From NCBI GenBank assembly GCA_963765295.1, contig CAVXVO010000007.1, forward strand, positions 248,001 to 312,000: DNA of 64,000 nt, given 5' to 3'. This document shows, in pieces, positions 27,555 to 36,115 of the stretch. The DNA is from PALSA-612 sp963765295. Lineage in GTDB: Bacteria > Actinomycetota > Thermoleophilia > Gaiellales > Gaiellaceae. The notes below the pieces were generated by a model. It did not search any database. It was given only the letters and a program-made list of their open reading frames with translations, and was not told where the DNA came from. A program made the translations under genes and the position numbers. Each line of letters starts with the position of its first letter. Position 1 is the first letter of the stretch.

Positions 27555-28175
27555 GTGCGCTTCGAGGGCTTCGGCGAGCGGGCGGGCTTCGGCCAGAAGC
27601 CCGCGCTCGTCGTGGTCGACGTCAACCGCGGGTTCACCGACCCGGCCTCGCCGCTCGTCTGCGACCTCGACGAGTGCGTCGCCGCGATCGCGCGGCTGCT
27701 CGAGGCGTTCCGGGGCGCCGGGCTGCCGGTCGTGTTCACGACGGTTTGCTACGACGACTTCGGCAAGCAGGCGGCTGCGGTGTTCATCGAGAAGGTGCCG
27801 GCCCTGATCGTGCTCGAGCCGGGCTCGCCGTGGGTCGAGATCGACCCGCGCATCGCGCCGGCCGACGGCGAGCCGGTGCTCTCGAAGTACTTCGCCTCGG
27901 CGTTCTTCGGCACGACGCTCGCCTCGCTGCTCGGTTCGGCCGGGTGCGACACGGTCGTCGTTACGGGTGCGTCGACCTCCGGCTGCGTACGCGCCACCGC
28001 CCTCGACGCGCTCCAGCACGGCTATCGCGTCGTCGTCCCCCGCGAGGCGGTCGGCGACCGGAATCCGGCCGCCCACGAGGCGAACCTCTACGACCTGGAC
28101 ACGAAGTACGCAGACGTCGCCTCTCTCGACGAGGTGCTCGCGTACGTCGACGAGCTGGCTGCGGTGTCGCAGTGA
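27555..28175 (+). CDS. Isochorismatase-like cysteine hydrolase (N-carbamoylsarcosine amidase type)
   Basis: 206 residues, intact, GTG start at 27555. The catalytic triad of the cysteine hydrolase family can be placed: Asp22 in ALVVVDVNRGF, Lys111 in PVLSKYFASAFFGT and Cys144 in GASTSGCVRATALDA, preceded by the usual cis-peptide region VVVTGAS. Members that follow hydantoinase genes often act as N-carbamoylsarcosine or related ureido-acid amidases, releasing ammonia and CO2. That role here is inferred from context with HyuA and HyuB upstream and is consistent with the SxxSGCVRAT signature. GntR-CoA-transferase-HyuAB-hydrolase would be one operon. Confidence 0.88.
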   Translation: MRFEGFGERAGFGQKPALVVVDVNRGFTDPASPLVCDLDECVAAIARLLEAFRGAGLPVVFTTVCYDDFGKQAAAVFIEKVPALIVLEPGSPWVEIDPRIAPADGEPVLSKYFASAFFGTTLASLLGSAGCDTVVVTGASTSGCVRATALDALQHGYRVVVPREAVGDRNPAAHEANLYDLDTKYADVASLDEVLAYVDELAAVSQ

Positions 28176-28936
28176 TCGTCCGCGATCTCGGCGACGCGTG
28201 GCAGATCGTGCTTCCAGACTGATCACGCCGACCTCTCGGGCGCCTTCGCCCGGGCCTGGGCGGAGCGAGGCCCGCGTCACGACTCGCTGATCGATCGCGG
28301 CCGAGCGGCACGACGACGGCTGGGCCGTCTGGGAGCAGGCGCCGCAGGTCGACGAGTCGGGCGAAGCCGGTCAACTTCCTCGAAGTCGACGTCCCGGCCC
28401 ACCTCGCCTTCTACCGCGCGGGCATCGCCGCGATCACGGAACAGGACGCGTATGCAGGCCTGCTCGTCTCGATGCACGGCGCCGGGATCTACCGGCAGCG
28501 CTACGGCCTCGATCCCGGGCTCGGCCTCTCCCGCGCGGCGGAGGTGCAGGATCACGTCGACGCGTTCGTCGCGGAGCAGGAGGCGAAGTTCGCCGGCGAC
28601 CTCGGCGACCGGGCCGACTACGACCTCCTTCAGGCCCTCGACCGCCTCTCGCTCTACTTCTGCCTGCGCGACGTCGCGGGCGGCGAGGCGGCCGAGCTGC
28701 AGGGCTACCGCTTCGAGCCGCTCGGCCCGTGGCACGTCCAGCTCGACCCGTTCCCGTTCGTGGACAGCCCGGCGCGGTTCGAGCTCCTGCGCTACGTGCT
28801 CCCGAAGCGCGCATGGACGCCCGACGAGTTCCGCGCCGAGCTGCGCGGGGCGAGGCCCGACCGCACCGAGATCACGATCAGTCGTCGAGGATCGCGGCGG
28901 CTCGGACGGGCGATCCGTAGGCCGGGACGAGCCTGA
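28172..28936 (+). CDS. DUF3891 family protein, several frameshifts
   Basis: About 240 residues. The GTG at 28172 overlaps the stop of the cysteine hydrolase. VIVRDLGDAWQIV then TDHADLSGAFARAW (after a +1 shift near 28217) is the typical DUF3891 opening, and HDDGWAVWE, LEVDVPAHLAFYRAGIAAIT, AGLLVSMHGAGIYRQRYGL and YDLLQALDRLSLYFCLRDVA are family blocks lying in two other frames. Shifts fall near 28217, 28295 and 28365. The function of DUF3891 is not known to me. The C-terminus overlaps the tail of the minus-strand cyclase, and the exact stop is uncertain. Confidence 0.7.
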
Positions 28937-29557
28937 GCGGCAGCCCGACGAACAGGAAGCGCTGCCCGACGACGTCCTTGAGGTTGTTCAGGTTCTCGTA
29001 GTGCGTGACACGCCGCTCGCCGCACGCCTTGTGCGTCGGGTACTCGTCCGTCAGGTAGACGAGGTCGGGTGAGATCGTCTCGACGCCGAAGATCTTCACG
29101 CCGCGGTCAGCCATCCAGTGCACCGCCTCGGCCGAGATCCCGCAGAAGCCGTCGAGGAACGCGGGCGTGCCGGCCGTCCGGTTGTAGTGGTCGGAGCAGA
29201 GGAGCAGGATGTCGCCTTCGCGGAGCTCCTGGCCCGAGTCGATCGACGGCCTGCTCGAGCCTCGGCCGCCGTCACGTCGTGGCCGCGCTCGTACTGCCGG
29301 ATGTCGACGCAGATCGCGGTGCCGCAGAACGTGTCGAGCGGCATGTCCGAGATCGTCTCGCCCGTCCTGTCGTAGTGGCCGAAGGCGTCGACGTGGGTCG
29401 CGGCGTGGTTCGAGGTGATGATCACCTCGGCGTTGAACGACGGCCGGCCCTCGGGCGCGTCGGCGTGGACGATGTGCCGCATGATCTGCGTCGGCGCGAA
29501 GAACGGGTGCAGCTGCGACTCGCGGGACAGAGGCTGGGACAGGTCGACAACGCGCAT
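28878..29557 (-). CDS. Cyclase/kynurenine-formamidase-like hydrolase, one frameshift
   Basis: About 226 residues from ATG at 29557 with a strong Shine-Dalgarno (AAAGGAG, 8 bases upstream). MRVVDLSQPLSRESQLHPFF and ITSNHAATHVDAFGHYDRTG contain the HxxxHxDxxxH-type metal motif of the cyclase family. The frame shifts between about 29235 and 29270; GQELREGDILLLCSDHYNRT and the C-terminal LPLRLVPAYGSPVRAAAIL follow in the second frame. The family hydrolyses amide or ring bonds in kynurenine, cyclic imide and isatin pathways. It is coupled to the creatininase upstream (6-base gap). Confidence 0.85.
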
Positions 29558-29562
29558 GACGC

Positions 29563-30363
29563 CTACTCCTTTCCGGCCATCTCTCGACAGACCTGGACGA
29601 TGCGGGGGACGAGGGCGGAGACGATCCGCTCGCCGGTCTCCGCGCTGGCGCGGGTTGCGTCGCCGACGACGCCGGACTCGGTGATGTCGCGGAGCATGTC
29701 CATCGGCACGACCACTTTCGGGCCGGCGTGGCGCATGCCGTACTGGCCGAACGACGTCCACTGGAACCCGGCGGCCTTGACGGCGGCGCCCCGGTCCCAG
29801 GCGTCGCACGTGGCGCGGTCCATCTCGACCCGCTGGCCAAGCGCGATTGCGAGGGACGTCTCGGCCTCCTCGGCATGGATCATCGGCCCCTCGATCTCGC
29901 CGAGCGCGTCGGCGGCGAGGTCCCACCACTGGACGAGGAAGACGCGGCGGCCGGTCGTCTCGAAGTAGTGGTTGACGGCCACGGTCAGCGCGGCGATGTT
30001 GCCTCCGTGGCCGTTGACGGCGACGAGGTTCTCGAAGCCGTGCTGGACGAGCGAGTCGCACACCTCGCGGAAGACCTGGAAGAACGTCGTCGTCGAGAGC
30101 CGGATCGCGCCCGGGAACTGCATGTGGTACCAGGACAGCGTCATGTTCAGCGTCGGCGCGACGAGGATCGAGACGCCCTCCCGCTCGCCGAGCTCGGCGG
30201 CGCGAACCGACAGCGAGCGGGCGATGAAGCAGTCGGTGTCGAGCGGCATGTGCGGGCCGTGCTGCTCGGTCGTCCCGATCGGGACCAGCACCGCGTCGAC
30301 GCCGGCCCCGATCCGCTGGTCGACCTCGGGCCATGTCATGCGCTCGATGAGATGCTCGGTCAC
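29563..30363 (-). CDS. Creatininase family amidohydrolase
   Basis: About 266 residues from GTG at 30363. The metal site is complete: Glu and His in GTTEQHGPHMPLDTDCFIA, the NGHGGN loop in LVAVNGHGGNIAALTVAVN, and the Glu of HAEEAETSLAIALG. The family includes creatinine amidohydrolase and MftE-like peptidases, all di-metal amidases. Beside NCS1 permease, M20 amidohydrolase and HyuAB, a cyclic amide substrate is plausible. The predicted -10 of its promoter ends only about 9 bases before the GTG, so the transcript may be leaderless; an upstream TTG at 30387 would lie within the promoter and is unlikely. Confidence 0.9.
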   Translation of the reverse strand: MTEHLIERMTWPEVDQRIGAGVDAVLVPIGTTEQHGPHMPLDTDCFIARSLSVRAAELGEREGVSILVAPTLNMTLSWYHMQFPGAIRLSTTTFFQVFREVCDSLVQHGFENLVAVNGHGGNIAALTVAVNHYFETTGRRVFLVQWWDLAADALGEIEGPMIHAEEAETSLAIALGQRVEMDRATCDAWDRGAAVKAAGFQWTSFGQYGMRHAGPKVVVPMDMLRDITESGVVGDATRASAETGERIVSALVPRIVQVCREMAGKE

Positions 30364-30371
30364 GCCGCCAG

Positions 30372-30403
30372 AGTTTGACGTGTCCAATGTCAGACTTCAA
30401 ACT
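30372..30403. promoter_or_regulatory. Face-to-face overlapping promoters with central palindrome
   Basis: Plus strand: TTGACG (30375-30380), 17 bases, CAAACT (30398-30403). Minus strand: TTGAAG (30400-30395), 17 bases, CAAACT (30377-30372). The -10 of each promoter overlaps the -35 of the other, framed by the inverted repeat AGTTTGA/TCAAACT. Between them lies ATGTCAGACTT (30387-30397), a 10/11 match to the palindrome ATGTCAGACAT seen at other promoters here. Only one of the two promoters can be occupied at a time. Confidence 0.55.
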
Positions 30404-30456
30404 CGGGGCGCGAGGCGCCCGAGGAACCCGCGAAGACTGGACTGAAGGAGGCTTCC

Positions 30457-31327
30457 GTGGAAGGGATGATCGAGGTCAACGGCGTCAACCTGTGGCACCG
30501 GATCACGGGAGAGGGGGAGCCGGTGATCCAGATTCACGGCGCGGGCTTCGGCCACTTCAACCTCGACCCGGCGACGCCCGTGCTCTCGCAGCACTTCCAG
30601 GTGGTCGATTTCGACATGCGCGGCTACGGCGCATCGGACAAGCCCCTGCAGCACTACGACATGGAGGTCTGGGCCGACGACATCGCGGCGCTCCAGGACG
30701 TGCTCGGGCATCTCCGAGTCGCACATCCACGGCACGTCGATGGGCGGCATGATCGCGATCACCTTCGCCGGCAAGTACCCGGAGCGCACGACGTCCGTCG
30801 TGATCAACTGCGCCGCTGCGAAGCTCGGCCGGGCGGGGCGCCTGATCTTCAAGAACTGGATCGACATCGCCGAGCTCGACCCCGACGGGCCTGGAAGCCG
30901 CATCCTCGCCGAGTTGATCTCCTGGCAGGCCGTGTCGAAGGCGTGGCTCGAGTCGGAGGCGGGCCAGGGAATCGTCGACCACTGCCAGCAGATCCTCCGC
31001 GACTCGAACCGGATCGAGGTCTTCACGGCGGCCTGTCAGGCCATGTGCGACATGGACATCACGCCCTGGCTCGGCAAGATCAGCTCGCCCGCGCTCGTGC
31101 TGGGCGGCGACGAGGACATCATGACCCCGTGGGACCAGGGCCCCGAAGGCGTCGGCCAGGAGGGCATCTTCCAGGGGATCGCGGGCGCGGAGAAGCACGT
31201 GATCCGCGGCGGCGGCCACTCGACGATCTTCGACTCGACGGACGAGCACAACCGGGTCGTCCTCGACTTCTTCCAGCGGAACAGCCGGGCTGCACGGGGC
31301 GCCGAGCAGACAGCGGCGCCGGCCTAG
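30457..31327 (+). CDS. Alpha/beta-fold hydrolase, one frameshift
   Basis: About 289 residues from GTG at 30457, with AAGGAGG five bases before it. The oxyanion loop IQIHGAGFGHFNLDP, strand VVDFDMRGYGASDKPLQHYD, nucleophile elbow HIHGTSMGGMIAI, acid VLGGDEDIMTPWD and His VIRGGGHSTIFD are all in place. Near 30706-30709 CTCGGGCATC should read CTC GGC ATC, a +1 shift just before the nucleophile. It is followed directly by the NCS1 permease (adjacent codons). The family includes esterases, C-C hydrolases and carbamate hydrolases; substrate unknown. Confidence 0.87.
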
Positions 31328-32680
31328 ATGCCTGCAGTCGAAGAGTTCGGCGTCGAGCCGATCCCGGCTGCGCTGCAGACGGTCGGCTGGCGCGATCTGT
31401 TCGCGATCAACTTCACGTTCTTCCTCAACCCGGTCATGTACCTGCTCGGCGCCTTTGCGGTCGTCGAAGGGCATCTGCCGCTGCCGTGGGCGATGGCGGC
31501 GATGCTCGTGGGGCAGGCGATCGCGTACGCCGCGCTCGTGATCGTCGCCGAGCCCGGCGTCGACCACGGCCTTCCCGGCCAGGTGACGATGCGGGCGACG
31601 CTCGGTTTCTGGGGCTCGCGCCTGCTCAGCTCGCCGTACCGCGTCGTGGCCGCGACGTACTGGTTCGCTGCCCAGGCGCTCACCGGCGCGCTCGGGATCC
31701 AGGCGCTCGTCGAGGCGATGACCGGCACGCACCTCCGCCTCGTCCCGATCGCGCTCTGCCTGGCCGTCTTCCACGCGGTGCTCGCCGTGCTCGGCTTCGA
31801 CGTGATGCGCTGGGTGCTGCGGGTCGTGCTGCCGGTGTCGCTCGCGTTCACGGCGATCCTCGTCGGCCTCTTCCTGTCCACGGACGACCCGCGCTTTGCG
31901 GTCGGCCGCGTGCTCGACTCGCCCGACCAGCACCTGAACTGGGTCGGCTTCGCGACGTACGTGACCGTGATCTGCGGGGCATCTCTGACGCTGGTCGGGA
32001 ACATCGCCGACGTCTGTCGCTACACGCCGACGCGTCGCGAGATGCGGGTCGGGCTGATCGCCTCGGCGCTGACCGCCACCGCGGTGACGACGTTCGTCGG
32101 CGGTTACGCGGCCGCGGCGACCGGCGCGGTGAACCCGTTCGTCGCCGTGGCCGACCTGACCTCGAGCAGCGTGCTCCTCGTGGTGCTGATGCTGGCGATC
32201 GCGGTGCAGGGAATCGCCGCGAACATCACCAACGTCTACACGGCCGGGCTCTCGCTCGTGAACTCGGCACCCGTGCTCGGGCGCGTGCGCGCGACCGTCT
32301 TGGTCGCGATTGCCGCGGTGACGCTCTCGGCGTTCCCCGACTTCGTCGACCACGCGCAGCGGTGGATCACGCACCTCGGCAACGTCGCCGCGCCGCTCAC
32401 GGGTGTCGTCCTCGCCGACTACCTCGTCCGCCGGCGCGGGCAGATCGACGTCGGCGCACTGTACGACCCGGACGGCCGCTACCGGTTCCTGAGCGGCGTC
32501 AACGTCGAGGCCGTCCTCGCCGTCGCCGGAGCGGTCGCCGTGTACTACGCGGTGCCCGACGCCTGGGTCAAGGTCGCGTTCGGCCTCGCGGCGGGCGCGG
32601 GCCTCTACCTGCTGTTCGTCGCGGCCGGGCGCGCGATCGTACGGCCTTCCACGGCCGCGGCGTCGCCGGCGCGCCGATGA
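31328..32680 (+). CDS. NCS1-family permease (nucleobase/allantoin/hydantoin)
   Basis: 450 residues with about twelve membrane segments. DLFAINFTFFLNPVMYLLGA, GQVTMRATLGFWGSRLLSSP and the VGNIADVCRYTPTRREMRVG loop are typical of the NCS1 cytosine-purine-hydantoin transporter family, as is GVVLADYLVRRRGQIDVGAL with LYDPDGRYRF. NCS1 members import cytosine, allantoin, uracil, hydantoins or thiamin. The ATG follows the hydrolase stop without a gap and the stop overlaps the M20 gene by ATGA, so the three are one transcript. Context favours a ureide or hydantoin substrate. Confidence 0.88.
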   Translation: MPAVEEFGVEPIPAALQTVGWRDLFAINFTFFLNPVMYLLGAFAVVEGHLPLPWAMAAMLVGQAIAYAALVIVAEPGVDHGLPGQVTMRATLGFWGSRLLSSPYRVVAATYWFAAQALTGALGIQALVEAMTGTHLRLVPIALCLAVFHAVLAVLGFDVMRWVLRVVLPVSLAFTAILVGLFLSTDDPRFAVGRVLDSPDQHLNWVGFATYVTVICGASLTLVGNIADVCRYTPTRREMRVGLIASALTATAVTTFVGGYAAAATGAVNPFVAVADLTSSSVLLVVLMLAIAVQGIAANITNVYTAGLSLVNSAPVLGRVRATVLVAIAAVTLSAFPDFVDHAQRWITHLGNVAAPLTGVVLADYLVRRRGQIDVGALYDPDGRYRFLSGVNVEAVLAVAGAVAVYYAVPDAWVKVAFGLAAGAGLYLLFVAAGRAIVRPSTAAASPARR

Positions 32681-33882
32681 GTGCCGGCCGCATCCTCGCG
32701 CGTTGCGACGAGCTCGCGGGCTTCAGCGAGGAGGAGGGATTGATCACCCGGTGGTACGGGTCGCAGTCGCTCGTCCGGGCGGCGGACGCCGTCGCCGGCT
32801 GGATGGAGGAGGCGGGCCTGACCGTAAGGCGCGACGCGGTCGGCAACGTGATCGGGAGGACCGGAGACGGCGAGGCCACGTTCGTGCTTGCCTCCCACAT
32901 CGACACGGTCCGCGACGCCGGCCGCTACGACGGTCCGCTCGGGGTGATTCTCGCCATCGAGGCCGCCGGGCGAGCCGGCGACCTGCCGTTCGCGCTCGAG
33001 GTGGTGGCGTTCGCGGACGAGGAAGGCGGGCGGTTTCCGCTCACGTATCTCGGGAGCCGCGGCTGGGCAGGGCTGCTGTCGCCGGCTGACGGCGCAGTCA
33101 CCGACTCGGACGGCACGCCGCTCGCCGAGGCGGTCGAGGCGATGGGCGGCGCCCCGTCGACGCTCGGCGAGCGCTCGGCCGCGGCCGACCTGCTCGGCTA
33201 CCTCGAGGTGCACATCGAGCAGGGCCCGGTGCTGCAGGACGAGGATCTGCCCGTCGGCGTCGTGACCGCGATCGCGGCGCAGAGTCGCGGCGAAGCCGTC
33301 TTCACAGGCATGGCCGGGCATGCGGGCAACACACCCATGCGCCTGCGCCGCGACGCGCTCGCCGGGGCTGCCGAGCTCGTCCTCGAGGTCGAGCGGCTTG
33401 CGCGGTCGACCGACGGGCTGACCGCGACGGTCGGGCGGATCCACAACGAGCCCAACGTCGGAAACGTGATCGCCGGCCGCACGCGGCTCGGCTACGACGT
33501 TCGCCACCAGGACGACGGCGTTCGCGACCGCTCGCGCGACGAGCTCGAGGCGGCGGCGCGTGCGATCGCCGAGCGGCGCGGACTCGGGCTCGACTGGCGC
33601 CGCCGCGACGACCTCCCGGCCGTGCCGATGTCCCCGCACCTCCGGGAGCGGCTCGCGCGCGCGTGCGGGCAGGCGGGGGTGCGTGCGCTCGAGCTCGGCA
33701 GCGGCGCCGGCCATGACGCCGTGACGGCGTCGCGGCTGACGCCCGAGGTCGCCATGCTCTTCGTGCGCTGCAAGGACGGGATCAGCCACAATCCCGCCGA
33801 GTCCGTCCGCGAGGACGACGTGGGCGTGGCGCTCGACGTCGTCACGCGCTTCCTGCGTCTCGGCGATCCGATTCGGCCGTGA
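32677..33882 (+). CDS. M20 amidohydrolase, allantoate/N-carbamoyl-amino-acid type
   Basis: 401 residues; ATG overlaps the permease stop (ATGA). The di-metal site of the hydantoinase/carbamoylase subgroup is complete: VLASHIDTVRDAGRYDGPLG, AFADEEGGRFPLTYLGSRGW, EVHIEQGPVLQDEDLPVGVV, and near the C-terminus LELGSGAGHDAVTASR. GMAGHAGNTPMRLRRDALAG is the conserved dimer-interface stretch. The enzyme removes a carbamoyl or ureido group, as in allantoate amidohydrolase or L-carbamoylase. With NCS1 upstream this forms an import-and-hydrolysis pair. Confidence 0.9.
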   Translation: MSAGRILARCDELAGFSEEEGLITRWYGSQSLVRAADAVAGWMEEAGLTVRRDAVGNVIGRTGDGEATFVLASHIDTVRDAGRYDGPLGVILAIEAAGRAGDLPFALEVVAFADEEGGRFPLTYLGSRGWAGLLSPADGAVTDSDGTPLAEAVEAMGGAPSTLGERSAAADLLGYLEVHIEQGPVLQDEDLPVGVVTAIAAQSRGEAVFTGMAGHAGNTPMRLRRDALAGAAELVLEVERLARSTDGLTATVGRIHNEPNVGNVIAGRTRLGYDVRHQDDGVRDRSRDELEAAARAIAERRGLGLDWRRRDDLPAVPMSPHLRERLARACGQAGVRALELGSGAGHDAVTASRLTPEVAMLFVRCKDGISHNPAESVREDDVGVALDVVTRFLRLGDPIRP

Positions 33883-33898
33883 GCGCGAAAGGCGTGTA

Positions 33899-34384
33899 GT
33901 GGGTCCGACACGGCGCCGGTACCTCCTCCTCGGCGCGAGCTGTGTCCTCGTCGCGGGCGGCATCGCCGCCGCGATCATCGCTGTCTTCCCCGGCTCGTCC
34001 GAGGCGGCGCCGACGAAGGCCGAGTACCTGGCCCAGGTGGCGGCCATCTGCCGGGTCTACGGCCCGAGGCTCGACAGGGTGCCGCCCCCGAGCGACATCG
34101 CCGTCCCGGGCGAGATCGTGACCTCCGTCGAGAAGGCGCTGCCGATTCTCCAGGCCGAGCGGAGGGCCGTGCGGGCGCTGCGTAGCCCAGCTGAGCTGGA
34201 AGCACAGCTCCGGCGCTGGCATGCGCTCGACGACCGGTCGCTCGCGGAGCTCGAGAACGCCCTGCGAGCTGCTCGCGAGCCGGATCTCAGCACCATGGGC
34301 GTCGCGTATGTCCGCTATCTGCTGGACGGCCGGCGAGCCGAGAAAGTGGGCCGGACGATCGGATTCCCGCGACCGCCCTGCTAG
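33899..34384 (+). CDS. Membrane-anchored or secreted small protein, unknown
   Basis: 161 residues, GTG start at 33899, 16 bases after the M20 stop. Basic N-terminus (GPTRRRYLLL) followed by a hydrophobic helix (GASCVLVAGGIAAAIIAVFP) that is a signal anchor or Sec leader. The rest is helical and extracytoplasmic, with two cysteines (AAICRVYG and the C-terminal residue) and heptad-like KALPILQAERRAVRALR. I do not recognise the family, though soil actinobacteria carry many proteins of this general form. Its end is 11 bases before the potD-type promoter region. Confidence 0.6.
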   Translation: MGPTRRRYLLLGASCVLVAGGIAAAIIAVFPGSSEAAPTKAEYLAQVAAICRVYGPRLDRVPPPSDIAVPGEIVTSVEKALPILQAERRAVRALRSPAELEAQLRRWHALDDRSLAELENALRAAREPDLSTMGVAYVRYLLDGRRAEKVGRTIGFPRPPC

Positions 34385-34395
34385 GTGCCGGTCGA

Positions 34396-34406
34396 ATGTC
34401 AGACAT
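34396..34406. promoter_or_regulatory. Perfect palindrome ATGTCAGACAT upstream of ABC importer promoter
   Basis: An 11-base perfect palindrome four bases upstream of the -35 element at 34410. The same 11-mer occurs at 53780-53790 and one-mismatch copies at 30387-30397 and 53851-53861, each within a promoter. The GT-N3-AC core fits the general operator pattern of GntR/FadR-subfamily regulators, two of which are encoded in the window. Confidence 0.6.
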
Positions 34407-34409
34407 CAT

Positions 34410-34438
34410 TTGACTCCCGGGGTGAACCGCTGTATACA
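34410..34438 (+). promoter_or_regulatory. Sigma-70-type promoter of the ABC importer operon
   Basis: TTGACT (34410-34415), a 17-base spacer and TATACA (34433-34438). The -10 is itself within the palindrome TGTATACA. Transcription would start near 34445, leaving a leader of about 130 bases before the ATG at 34576. Confidence 0.7.
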
Positions 34439-34461
34439 ACTCCCATTCCACGGTCGGGCGT

Positions 34462-34512
34462 CATCCATCCTTGCGGCGGTTTGCGGCATCCCGGTGCCGC
34501 TGTCGGTGGATG
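34462..34512 (+). promoter_or_regulatory. Structured 5' leader of the ABC importer operon
   Basis: Within the predicted leader, CATCCATC (34462-34469) can pair with GGTGGATG (34505-34512) with one G-U pair, enclosing a perfect inner hairpin GCGGCA (34483-34488) / TGCCGC (34495-34500). The arrangement could be a cis-acting RNA element, but I recognise no known riboswitch consensus. The ribosome site AAAGGAG lies further downstream near 34562. Confidence 0.3.
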
Positions 34513-34575
34513 TGAGGAGCCAGCGTGGACACACGAGATCCTCGGGAGGGCGGCGAGGGGAAAGGAGTTCGGCAG

Positions 34576-36108
34576 ATGAGTTTCGAGGAGTACGATCCCC
34601 TCGAGATCGCAAAGGATCTCCAGGCCAACTCGGATCTTGGCCGGAGCGACTTCAGCGAGCCGAGGGCGGACGAGCCGAGCGGAGGGATGAGTCGTCGTGA
34701 CCTGCTCGTCAGGGGCGGCGTGGGCGCGGCGGCAGTCGCGGGCGCCGGCATGCTCGGCGGCGCCGCCGCGGCGGCGACGGACCGTCCGGCCAAGAAGGGT
34801 GCCTTCACCGGCACGCTGAACGTGATCTCCCTCGGCGTGGAGTGGCCGACGCCGGAGGTTGCGCAGAAGGCGAAGAAGGACCTCGGCTTCGGCTTCAACC
34901 TGACGGTGACCGACCCGGTCACGATGGTCCAGAAGGCGATCACGGCGCCACAGACCTTCGACATCTTCGGGGGTTACAACTACCAGGACATCCAGATGTG
35001 GTCGTCGCATCATCTGATGCCCTTCGACACCCACAAGCTCAAGGCGTGGCCCCAGCTCTACAAGCTGTTCGCCTGGGGCAAGGTGCACCCCGGCTCGTCG
35101 GGCCTGACCTACGGTGATGGCGACGCGCCGTTCCGCGCCCTCTTCCTGAAGCAGGGAACAAGCGGCCTGCCGCTGACGAAGGAAGGACCGAAGTCCAACA
35201 AGGACATCGTCCAGTGGGTCACCAACGAGGCCACCAACAAGACGAGCGGCCCGATGCCGCGGTACATCGTCGGTCCCCCGGCGCACTTCAACGCGGACTC
35301 GATCGGCTACAACGCCGACGTCGTCAAGAAGCAGCCGGGTCAGGTCGGGTGGCAGGAGCTCCTGAACAAGTCGTACAAGGGCCGCGTTGCCCTGCTCAAG
35401 GACCCGGGCATCGTCATGCAGGACATCGGCAACGCTCTCAAGGCCCTGGGCATCTTCAAGCCCAAGGACATGGGCAACATGACGCAGGCCGAGATCGACA
35501 AGGTCGTCAAGATCGCGACCACCTACAAGAAGGCCGGGCAGTTCCGTGCCTACTGGGCGAACTTCAACGAGTCCGTCAGCCTGATGGCGTCGAAGGCGGT
35601 CGTGATCGAGTCGATGTGGTCACCGGCCGTCGCACTGCTCGTCGCGCAGGGCATCAACGTGAAGTACGCGGCTCCGCCCACGGGCTTCCGTGGCTGGTGC
35701 AGCGCCCAGAGCATCGCGTCGCACGTCGCGAGCGATCCGGCCAAGCTGCAGGCCTGCTACGACTACATCAACTGGATGTACGACGGCTGGCTCGGCGCCA
35801 CGATCATGCGCCAGGGCTACTACATCGGCAACGGCGGGACCCTGCGGAACTGGATCGCCACCAAGGGCGCGTCGAATCCCGCCGGCGGGATCCCCTTCAA
35901 GACCGACGAGTACGACTTCTGGTACAACGGCGCGACCGCGGCTCGCAACCTGCCCGGGATCACCGGCCACGTCGGCGACATCAAGAAGGGGACGAAGCGC
36001 GACGGAGGGGCGTTCTCCCAGCGCATCGGCCACTACTCGTCGTGGAACAGCTACTTCACGCAGGCCGCGTACCAGATCAAGCGGTGGAACGACTTCCTCA
36101 GCGCCTAA
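34576..36108 (+). CDS. Extracellular solute-binding protein of polyamine-type ABC importer, Tat substrate
   Basis: 510 residues from ATG at 34576 (AAAGGAG about 8 bases before); an upstream ATG-less extension is not needed. The N-terminus has a cytosolic tail and then a twin-arginine motif (MSRRDLLVRGGVG) and hydrophobic stretch, so export is by Tat, folded. The mature protein is a PotD/PotF-type family 1 binding protein: LNVISLGVEWPTPEVAQKAK, FDIFGGYNYQDIQMW, QACYDYINWMYDGWLGATIM. It heads an operon with ATPase and two permeases. A close paralogue without transport partners is encoded at 42858. The ligand is unknown. Confidence 0.88.
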   Translation: MSFEEYDPLEIAKDLQANSDLGRSDFSEPRADEPSGGMSRRDLLVRGGVGAAAVAGAGMLGGAAAAATDRPAKKGAFTGTLNVISLGVEWPTPEVAQKAKKDLGFGFNLTVTDPVTMVQKAITAPQTFDIFGGYNYQDIQMWSSHHLMPFDTHKLKAWPQLYKLFAWGKVHPGSSGLTYGDGDAPFRALFLKQGTSGLPLTKEGPKSNKDIVQWVTNEATNKTSGPMPRYIVGPPAHFNADSIGYNADVVKKQPGQVGWQELLNKSYKGRVALLKDPGIVMQDIGNALKALGIFKPKDMGNMTQAEIDKVVKIATTYKKAGQFRAYWANFNESVSLMASKAVVIESMWSPAVALLVAQGINVKYAAPPTGFRGWCSAQSIASHVASDPAKLQACYDYINWMYDGWLGATIMRQGYYIGNGGTLRNWIATKGASNPAGGIPFKTDEYDFWYNGATAARNLPGITGHVGDIKKGTKRDGGAFSQRIGHYSSWNSYFTQAAYQIKRWNDFLSA

Positions 36109-36115
36109 GGACTGG

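Noticed and set aside
34431..34438. TGTATACA as a separate operator
   Set aside because: It coincides with the -10 element TATACA, whose consensus is itself near-palindromic, so no extra meaning is needed.
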